Of a stretch of 64,000 nt of DNA, positions 56,189 through 64,000 are shown in pieces (position 1 is the stretch's first letter; each line of letters opens with the position of its first letter). The notes below the pieces were generated by a model that was not told the origin of the DNA, did not search any database, and saw only the letters and a list, made by a program, of their open reading frames with translations. Position numbers and translations under genes: made by a program. The DNA comes from Lasiosphaeris hirsuta (taxonomy: Eukaryota; Ascomycota; Sordariomycetes; Sordariales; Lasiosphaeriaceae): the NCBI GenBank assembly GCA_030549175.1, contig JAUKUA010000002.1, positions 4,526,001-4,590,000 of the forward strand. The letters run 5' to 3'.

Positions 56189-57089
56189 GATAAGGATGCT
56201 ACAGAGCTAGTAGCCACATAGCCATAGGCACAGGCACACGTACCGGCATAGGTACAGGGGGTTTCAGGGGTTCAGGTGCTAGGCCAGGATCCTAACACGG
56301 AGCTTGACGAAGAAGACGAACATGTGGTAGAGCGCCTTAGTCGCCGGATGGTTGAGGCTATGGAGTGCCGGGATTAGGTGCTAATTCCTTGGCAAGGACT
56401 AGAAAGGGGAAGTACCATATAATATCTCGTACCAAGTACTGGGTAAGGTATTGAAGTAATACCGTAGGATTCTCTCTGCCGTACCGTCCGTAACATAACC
56501 AATCCCTACGTCTCTTAAACGTTGTACCAGCCAATTTACCATACAGTTTGGTATCCCCTGCGCCCACGAGTTACTTGAGCGATACGAAGCTGGTAAATTA
56601 AGCCTCTTGAAGCTTAATTTTTACCCATATTAGTAGATGGGAAGATTATTAGCTGACGAGGACCGTGATCTACGATATCAGCAGTTTGACAAAGTAACAG
56701 TACTACGAGGAAGACCACGTATTACAACTGCCTTTGACTGCCCCTATCCCGACTGGGCCGCCAGCCAGCCAGCCAGCCAGCCGCACTACCTCCAGTGATA
56801 CAAGCCGCTAGTCAGCAGGCAACGCAGTTAACTGGCCGTCAATCCGGACTCGCACTCTCTCTCTATCCGGCACCATAGCTCCCAGTGGGAAGGAGCGGAT
56901 CTTGAAGCCGAAGACCGCAGCGATCGCGCACTTGCACAGGCAGTCAGGGGCGCACGCGCACACGGCCGGGGATCCAGGGGCTCCAGAGGATCCAGGATTT
57001 ATGGACTCAAATCTCGGCGCGAGTCCCTTCCCATTTTCCTCTTCAATATTTACCTCGATTTCCCTGCCCAACAACACCTGCACACAATT

Positions 57090-57467
57090 TTGAGCACTCA
57101 ACCTCGATTGCCAAAGCAGCAGAGATCTCTTCGGAACCACCGCCTCTCTAACTTTATGGAAACATTCCGAAACTATTATCACCTCCCTACCTACTCTTCA
57201 CACAATGACAGAGTCAGCTGTGTCTTTTGCCGAAACAATTTCGACTCGACCACAGCTCTCGGCCGCCACATGTCACGCAAGCACCGCAAAAGCAGCTGGA
57301 TGCTTGCAAGTCAGAAAGTCGCCAATCAGGGTATGTTTTATGAATTTTCGGCAGTTGCTACAATTCAACCTCGAAACGTGTGGGGAAGCCATTCCGCCCA
57401 CGACAAAATGTCGCCAAGAACAAGTAGCAAAACCCAAGAGTTAAAAGAGCCAGTCTCGTCAAACTGA
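57090..57467 (+). CDS. C2H2 zinc-finger ORF
   Basis: A 125-residue frame with one good C2H2 finger, CVFCRNNFDSTTALGRHMSR followed by KH (C-x2-C-x12-H-x4-H), near residue 44, preceded by a basic head and followed by an unstructured tail. GGTATGT at 57330 could be an intron donor, which would change the C-terminus. A single finger beside transposon debris could belong to a host regulator or a mobile element. Start and end are not certain. Confidence 0.42.
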   Translation: MSTQPRLPKQQRSLRNHRLSNFMETFRNYYHLPTYSSHNDRVSCVFCRNNFDSTTALGRHMSRKHRKSSWMLASQKVANQGMFYEFSAVATIQPRNVWGSHSAHDKMSPRTSSKTQELKEPVSSN

Positions 57468-58293
57468 GTGAGCACAAATAAGGCACAACATGGCATGCGT
57501 GACATGCGGCAGCAACAGTCATGTACATTATGCTGTGCCGCGGAGATCGGAAGGGGGGAACTTGAGAGGGGACATGAGCCAAACTTGGCATGGAAGAAAT
57601 GATGTTGGTGGCGTCCCCATGCACCGCGTGACTATTCCGTCGTAGCACAACGCAACTGCGCTGGAGATATGGGCGGGAGTAGTGGGTCGCCCGCTGCAGC
57701 GAGGGTTCCTAGGCCCTCATGTGCGCATGCGGTGGCGCTCCGGGTCTGCAGCCGGGGAATCCGGGAGGCCGATCATTGGTTGTGGTTGGTGCTCAGCGGT
57801 TCGGTCCTTGTCTGCGCGGAAGCACCCTCCCCCCCCCCCCCCCCCCCCCAATCACCGCCCGATAGTCCTCAGAACCAGCTCCGATGACTCGCCTATCATA
57901 TTTCATATTGATGGGAGGAAGAAGGCTGGCCGAGGCGCTGGAGGGCCATGCACCAACAAGTGTCGCTGTAGGTTCAGGGGAATCTCGCTAGGGCAGTCCG
58001 CAGAGATGACACCCATAGCCTCGATCTTCCCGAACGGCCATGCTTGCCTACCTTCCGGCATGCTGAGCAGGGAGGGTATCCGGCCGCAGGCCCAGTTCAG
58101 GAGAAGGATCTGACAACCACGCCATCCCCGCACAGCTATCTAGGTTACCTTGAATTCCCTTTGGAAGCCCGACCAAAAACTTCTTCCGTTCTTCCATCGC
58201 TAAACCATTCGGATAATTCACTCCGAATTGTCTGGCCTCGACCGTCCTGAATCCTACTAGCCCCACCGACAACTTGAATCTCGCCATCTCATA
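57468..58293. other. Intergenic with 21-C tract
   Basis: Contains 21 consecutive C at 57829-57849; no gene supported. Confidence 0.5.
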
Positions 58294-59892
58294 ATGGCCG
58301 AACAGGAACCAGCCGCCGCCCCCACATCTTCGCCGCCGACAGAGCAGGCCGGAGGCATCCTCCCTCCAGAACACTGGGCCCAACAGCGGCTAGTTCGTTG
58401 CTTCTAGGTGTTGGCGCTGACGGGGACGAAGCTAACGACGCTAGGAATTCGATGATGCAGACTCGAGTCTTGGCGAGGATGTCCACAGCTCGACGGCTTC
58501 GCTGTCCTCGAGCATCTTACAGTATCGGACCCTACAGGGGCGGACATTCCATAGCGAGAGGGTCACGGATGGGCAGTACTGGTACGGCCCACTCTTCGTG
58601 TATTGTCGCAAGACCGCTTGCTTATGAACAACTCATCACTAGGTCCCCGAACGATGCGAAGCACACCGAATCCATGGACATCATGTGAGCTTGTCTTAAT
58701 CTGGGGTACGGTAGTGAGCCAATGAATGAACTAGCTGACGCGAGATGTAACCGAACAGCCATCATTTCCTGCTGCTTGCTCTTGACGGGAAGCTGTACCG
58801 CACACCCCTGAAGAAAGATATTGCGGTGAGTAGGTACTCCCCGCAATGGTAGTCGCATGGTGCTAACTACGGGGCAGAGAGCTCTCGACATAGGCACCGG
58901 GACAGGTATGCAAACCAAAAACGCAGACTCGCTGATCAGAAGGGTCCGTGACTGACGAGCTGGGGCACGCAGGCTTGTGGGCAATGTAAGGCGTCCTCGA
59001 CGAGCAAACCGGTTGGCGACGGGGCTGAGCTGATTCCTTTGAAGCGACTTTGCTGACGAGTTTCCCGACTGCGAGGTAATCGGGACTGATATCTCGCCGA
59101 TTCAACCGTCATGTATGTGGTGTTTTAGACAAATCATCTTGGCCGCCCGGCTAACTCTGCCGGCTAGGGGTACCGCCCAACGTGCGCTTCGAGATTGAGG
59201 ACGCGACCAAAACGTGGACGTACCCGGACAACTCGTTCGACTATGTCCATATGCGGTACCTATTCGGATCGATCGCCGACTGGGACGAGCTCTACAGAGA
59301 GGCGTACCGAGTATGCAAGCCGGGCGGGTGGATCGAGAGCTTCGATACGTCTGCCAAGTTTGGCTCTGACGATGATAGTATCCCCGAGGGCTCGCCCATG
59401 GACCAGTGGTACAAGGTGTTTAAAGAAGGCGGCAAGAAGTTTAGCCGGACATTCATGGTCACCGAGGAGGATCTGCAGCGCAAGGGCATCGAGGCGGCGG
59501 GTTTTATCAACCAGGAAGTGTGGGACTACAAAGTGAGTGCAGTCAACGAACTCGGGTCGCCCAAGAGCACTAATTCTCGCCGCCATAATTAGATCCCTGT
59601 GAATGGATGGTCCGAAAACCCCAAAGACAAGGAATTGGGCATGTACGCGCAGCTGGCGGTGGAACAGGACATTGAGGGTATGGCTTCTTCAGCAGAGTAT
59701 TGTGACGCAATATCGAAACTAAACCGTCCCCTAGGATACATCTTGTACATGTGGAGTCAAGTGATGGGCTGGTCTGCCAAAGAGATCCAGGTTTTTGTTG
59801 CTCATTTTCGTTCGCAGCTGCGAGACAGGAGCTGCCATGCATACTTCTCCGTGCGGTGTGTCCACGCACAGAAGCCCCTGGATGCGGCCTGA
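58294..59892 (+). CDS. LaeA-like SAM-dependent methyltransferase (copy 2)
   Basis: Ten exons, 58294..58392, 58445..58581, 58643..58684, 58759..58825, 58878..58905, 58973..58985, 59045..59112, 59168..59532, 59593..59677 and 59735..59892, 353 residues; all in phase. Motifs: [118 protein letters not shown]. Exons 3, 5 and 6 are 42, 28 and 13 nt, exactly as in the copy at 39-40.7 kb. One intron before WVPPN is displaced, and an extra intron splits the QDIEG segment. The C-terminal tail ([16 protein letters not shown]) differs from copy 1. Substrate unknown. Confidence 0.93.
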
Positions 59893-61514
59893 GAGGAGCA
59901 AGGGGCCGGGAGGGCAGGGCTGTAGAGGGGCTGAGAATGGAAGGAGGATCGCAGGACAAACAAACATGGACGTGGAAGATTTCACACTAACCTTTTGGGT
60001 GGCTCAAGGGATGGGGGTTTAATGTGGTTGCGCCCAAGTGCTGGGGGTGGACTTGGGTAGGGGGTTGTACGCGATGTTGCACTCCCCTATTCTACCTCAG
60101 ATAGCTGTGCTGCAAACGAACTGTGTCCGAAACCAAAGCTGTGGGCCCATGGAAGTGAGGTAGGGCAGGGTGCAAGGGTGTCTTGGCTGTGTTTGAGAAG
60201 CGAGCACGGACTAGGGACTAGCGTGTCGATGGTCGATGACCCTGGATTTCGCGATCCGAGAAAGATTATGGGAAAGTGCCAAATCTGCATCTCGATTGAC
60301 GCACGTTGATTGCGCTCACGCATCGCGACCTGTAGCCAAATGGCAGCCGCTGGTTTTGCGCGTAGGCTAGGGCGGCCAAGACGAAGCCTGCGACGAATTG
60401 GCGATGGGGCCGTGTCGGACTGAGTTTGAGAGGGCTGCGTAGCCGCAGTTCCGGCCGTTGGGCTGGAGACCCGGCCGTGAAAGCCTTCCAGGCATATATA
60501 TATATTTCCGGTGCATTTGGGGCGCATTTTTGGCATCTGCGCATATCTGCTGGATCAGATTGGAAGGGTGTCGTCGAGTTGGTGGCCTGGGTGGATTCGG
60601 GAAGGTGGGCTCAGTGGTGTGTTGTCGCGAAAAGAAATGGGACGACAGGTGGGCGTGCACTGACGTCACAGTCGACTCGGTCAAAATCCGATTTCTCGAG
60701 CATCGGTTTTTTACCACACGGCCGGGAAACAGCCAGACAGAAGAATAGGATGATAGTGGTGCGCTCGGGCATTGGACTCGACAATCCCCCAACTTCCCTT
60801 GTCCTTTGTCCTGGCATGTGTCGTCGGACATCGCTTCTGAACTTTTGCATTGTGTGGTTACAGGCCGTCCTGGGCACTGACGGCCACCCCTGTCCCCCTC
60901 CTGTGTGAGGCCCTGCCAGCCGTTGCAGGGTAGGCCCAATCCGGCAAGGTGGGCAGGCCAAGTCGACAGCCGAACAGCAACCGTCTCAAGTCTGGGGTTC
61001 CGTTGCACTGCCTCTGAGACAAGCTTTTGCGGGAGCCAATGGCAGCACGCGCCTCAGCGTAAGATCGCCGCAGCTGTGGGAAGGGGGGGGGGAGGGCTCC
61101 TTAGGTGTGTTCTCAGATGTGGTGCATCCGTGATCCGCAGTTACCTCGACAGCTCAAGAATGATGGGCACCCGTTTCCTCATGCCTTGAGTCTCTTTTCT
61201 GCTTCCTCTCCCCCCTCACCTGTCCCTTTCCTTTCTTCTTTCTACCCTTTCCATTCATTCCTTTAGGGATTCATGTTTCTTGGGAGTTTGTTTTGTTGCT
61301 TGTCTTGAGGATCGCTGGTCGCTGGTCGCTGGTCGAATTTTGTTCTTCGATTCCATTTCCAGTTGCCACACTCCTTCCACCTTCCAGGCTTTTCATTCTT
61401 CGTCCTTTCCACTCGCTGGTCGAACTCCTCAGTCACCGAGTGACATCTTCCGCCACGCCACTCCCCCCCACCCGAGTCAGGTTACCCCCCGATTACACAC
61501 TCACGTCAGACAAA
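59893..61514. other. Intergenic, with pyrimidine-rich leader
   Basis: No gene supported up to 61195. From there a long CT-rich leader and a (TCGCTGG)n triplet (61313-61334) precede the small membrane protein; this is likely its promoter and 5' UTR. Confidence 0.5.
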
Positions 61515-61784
61515 ATGGGTGCCAATCTTTCATTGCAAGAAAAGTTTGCCGACACGAGGAATGCCACCCTAGCCGCGCACGACAGAGATGCCGACATAAT
61601 CATGGGCGCCGTCTGGGGTGGCTCGTTTTACGCCATCGGCATGATCTTTTGCGCCGTTCAACTCCTCGCGCGCTGGTCAGGCAAGCATGGCGAAAGGGGC
61701 GTCAACATGTTTTCGGTACTCGCCGCCTTCATAGTATCCGTCGGGTGGCCCCTCATTCTCATCTACCTCGCTCGGTCAGCATGA
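61515..61784 (+). CDS. Small two-TM membrane protein
   Basis: 89 residues, single exon, start MGANLSLQEKF, just after ACAAA, a good fungal start context. A polar head (TRNATLAAHDRDADIIMG) is followed by one hydrophobic helix (GGSFYAIGMIFCAVQLLARW), a charged loop (SGKHGERG), and a second helix (FSVLAAFIVSVGWPLILIYL). The N-terminal MGANLS could allow N-myristoylation. Family not recognised; composition, Kozak-like context and a long pyrimidine-rich leader support a real gene. Confidence 0.6.
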   Translation: MGANLSLQEKFADTRNATLAAHDRDADIIMGAVWGGSFYAIGMIFCAVQLLARWSGKHGERGVNMFSVLAAFIVSVGWPLILIYLARSA

Positions 61785-63305
61785 TGCGAAGTGTGTTAAG
61801 AGGACTTGGATATCGAATGGGGAACATAATTTTGGACCTGATCGCCAACCTCGAGAATTTGGCATGGGGGAGGATGACAAGGACGGACAAGCCGTCTTGC
61901 TTCGCAATTCCACTGGGAATCATGAACCAAGACAGCCATTAGGGAGGGAAGGATCATGTCCGCATCCGGGTGGGAATCCTGGGCGGACCACACCTGGGGG
62001 TGGGAACGGTCGACGCATAGATTGGGTCGCATCTGTGGACGAAGGAGACGCTTTCACCGAAACATTTATAATCTTGGCCATATACACTGTCTATTGCAGT
62101 AGTACAACTCGTCATACATATCTCAAGCACAGCTTTCTTCTTCTACATGACAACACGAGTAATTTTGCTCGCAACACTGCCATTGTCTAAAACCATGAAT
62201 TGTCCACACAGGTCTGAAGCTTTGCACAGGTGTGTGGATCCAGATGGACATTCCTCTTCACTGTTGGACCATCTGCAGCTTATAAGGCTATGGAGTAGCC
62301 CTTTACCTTTGTCGTTTCTTATTTGGGATACGAGCTAGCGGCGCCATCGACAGGCTAAGTATACCTTATCCCTCAACTATCTTTGCGGCAACTTGATGCA
62401 TCCCAACTCACCAGGGGGCTGGTCTGGAAGGGTTAGGGTTATATGTGATCCGAAAGAAGAGCACCTACAAAACGAGCCTCGACTCGTCCAGCCTCCGGGA
62501 AAACAACCTTACAATGGCACCATTGAGCACATGGATTCGGATTGCTCAGTGAAATGGTACTGGGCCACTTTTGGGGGCTCACCTAGGCCATGCCCTAATA
62601 ATAAGATCCACGGCGCTTAGCGACTCAATAAGCTTCTTCCTCTAGCTCCTAGTCTTGGTTTCAGCTGCAGAACAGCCAATCATTCGCCCTCTCAAAATAC
62701 CCGAAACCCCTCCTCCCTCCCCTCCCCCCCAAGCCCTGCAGCCCCAGGCTCTCTCCACAGAAGTCTGCCGACAGCTCGAGACCCGAGGTAGCCCTTGACC
62801 TTTCGGCCTTGCTCACATCCTGCGATGCAGCCCACGGCGCAGCCTGAGGCTCTCCATCAACCGAGTTCCGAGTAAGACAGGATGCTGCACACAATTCGCC
62901 ATTTGGCCGAGAGAGACAATGACGGGGCGAAAGAGTGTGGAAAATGGCTGTCCGACTGGCTGGAGACGTGCCATTGTTCTAGCCGCCCATGCATCTCGAC
63001 GTCTTGGTGCCCCCAATCTGGGAGTCGGTTGGCCGCATGTCGGTCCATTTGGTCAGTTGGACTTGGCCCCCGTAGAAATGAGGTTTCCTGGTTGGTGCCT
63101 CAGCCAGCCTCTGGTGACCTCGGTGCTTCCCGCCCCTCTATTCTGGCCAAGCTGATGTTTTTCTTCCCCTCTATATCATCCCCCGCACCCGGTCATCGTC
63201 GGTTTAACAGTGTCCAAATTTCCCGCGACTAGCTTCAACCTCAAGGCTGTTCAAACTCCCTACCTTGTTCATTTACCGCCAACTAGACCCCATTGTGCCA
63301 CCACA
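61785..63305. other. Intergenic
   Basis: No gene supported. Confidence 0.5.
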
Positions 63306-64000
63306 ATGCGCGACCTCACAACAGCAGATGTCGCCTTCCTCCTTTGCACCTCCCAACACGGCGCCCGCTACCGCCTAACCCTGGAGACGACCTACGGCCT
63401 GGTCATCGACCTCGCCATCGACGGCGGTATCACCATCGGCCTCCAGCCGCCCCCCACCACGCCCACTCTCGCCAACACCACTGGGAGGATCCCGCGAGCC
63501 CTCGCAGCCCCTCCCTCCCCGGCCCAGAGCATGAGCATCGACGCCATCCTCCTCAGCCCCGTCTCCCCAACCGGAGCCGTCCCCTTCTCATCCCAACTGC
63601 CCCCTCCCAGCCCTGAAAACACCCCGCCAAGGAAATCGCGAAGCCCTCCCTCCCCACCAGGTCCCGGCTGCAGGTACCGCATCTGGCCCGATTTTCGCTC
63701 TTCTACTTATATCTTTTACGCCCCCAACTGGCCGGGGAACCCCGCCGGCGAGAAGCACGTGCCCGAGGCTGAGGTGGAAGCCCGCTACCCGGGTGAGTGG
63801 TTTGACGCTTGGATCGAGTGGGTCGAGCGCGGGGAGCGGGCGGTCATTGAGGCGCGGGAGGCGGAGCTGCGGTGGGAGCAGGGGCGGGGGAGGGAGAGTG
63901 GCACGGGGGTTGCGAGGGGGGCTAGGGGGGTAGTGGTCAGGAGAATGGGGGTGGGTTGGGTAAGGGGGCGGGGGGGAAAGGAGGGAGGGGGAGGGGGGTC
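63306..64000 (+). CDS. Hypothetical protein, 3' end beyond window
   Basis: Open frame from ATG 63306 (CCACAATG context) to the window end, about 231 residues with no stop. It starts MRDLTTADVAFLLCTSQHGA then YRLTLETTYGLVIDLAIDGG; a Pro/Ser-rich linker follows; then YRIWPDFRSSTYIFYAPNWP and EWFDAWIEWVERGERAVIEA before a Gly/Arg-rich end. Strong third-position GC and charged helices support coding. GTGAGT at 63791 could be an intron donor, in which case the Gly/Arg-rich end would not be translated. Family not recognised. Confidence 0.62.
   Translation, partial: MRDLTTADVAFLLCTSQHGARYRLTLETTYGLVIDLAIDGGITIGLQPPPTTPTLANTTGRIPRALAAPPSPAQSMSIDAILLSPVSPTGAVPFSSQLPPPSPENTPPRKSRSPPSPPGPGCRYRIWPDFRSSTYIFYAPNWPGNPAGEKHVPEAEVEARYPGEWFDAWIEWVERGERAVIEAREAELRWEQGRGRESGTGVARGARGVVVRRMGVGWVRGRGGKEGGGGG

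Larger units (their letters stand above)
55261..56790. mobile_element. Decayed transposon region (MULE-type)
   Basis: TpA-rich, mostly non-coding DNA surrounding a MULE transposase fragment. It also holds an (AAC)n microsatellite and a (CCAG)n run at 56761-56782. Terminal repeats and target duplications were not found, so the limits are approximate. Confidence 0.55.

Noticed and set aside
60087..60908. Overlapping ORFs of 150-213 residues on both strands
   Set aside because: No conserved motif, low-complexity composition, and mutually overlapping frames; treated as non-coding.

Overview
The window comes from a filamentous ascomycete (Pezizomycotina, most likely a sordariomycete). Genes carry short 50-100 bp introns with GTRNGT donors and CTRAY branch points. 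It holds fungal-specific families: a CCG-9-type trehalose phosphorylase, a fungal highly reducing polyketide synthase, LaeA-like methyltransferases and a rhodopsin-domain membrane protein. Gene density is low, and several gene relics and transposon remnants carry stops of the C-to-T type expected from repeat-induced point mutation (RIP). Exon coordinates below were read by eye and checked for phase.

Layout. 1-3.1 kb: 3' part of a ccg-9-like gene. 3.1-6 kb: gene-poor. 6-7.1 kb: thymidylate synthase (minus). 7.4-7.8 kb: relic of an SR-protein kinase. 8.2 kb: tRNA-Met. 10-11.3 kb: flavohemoglobin. 11.3-15 kb: empty. 15-22.8 kb: a 2,556-residue PKS of the PKS-NRPS/LovB architecture without an NRPS module. 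23.3-24.5 kb: secreted seven-bladed propeller lectin (minus). 24.5-27.5 kb: a TA-flanked MITE and a methyltransferase relic. 27.5-30.3 kb: two divergently transcribed AIG1/GIMAP-like GTPases, followed by a polytopic membrane protein (31-32.5 kb). 33-38.3 kb: small, partly broken genes and two more MITE copies.

39-40.7 kb: LaeA-like methyltransferase of nine exons (minus). 41.6-43 kb: FAD monooxygenase behind a CCAAT-box array. 43.2-46 kb: a fourth MITE, an HNH-like relic and a truncated F-box-type gene that stops at TpA-rich decayed DNA. 46-49.7 kb: mostly empty. 49.7-51.1 kb: rhodopsin-domain membrane protein. 52.2-52.6 kb: SnoaL/NTF2-like protein. 53.3-56.8 kb: relics, including a nucleoside-phosphorylase-domain pseudogene and a MULE transposase fragment. 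57 kb: C2H2 finger ORF. 58.3-59.9 kb: second LaeA-like methyltransferase of ten exons. 61.5 kb: small two-TM protein. 63.3 kb to the end: a hypothetical gene running off the window.

Metabolically, the 7.7-kb PKS stands alone: no tailoring enzyme, transporter or regulator adjoins it. An FAD monooxygenase, two LaeA-like methyltransferases and a SnoaL-like protein lie 16-36 kb away, with transposon debris between. They could be a dispersed or disrupted secondary-metabolite locus, but nothing in the sequence proves that they act together. The best candidates for something new are the divergent GTPase pair (one with a polybasic-CaaX tail, the other with a GC-AG intron), the PKS with an eroded methyltransferase motif, the intron-carrying blade duplication in the lectin, and the dispersed MITE family.
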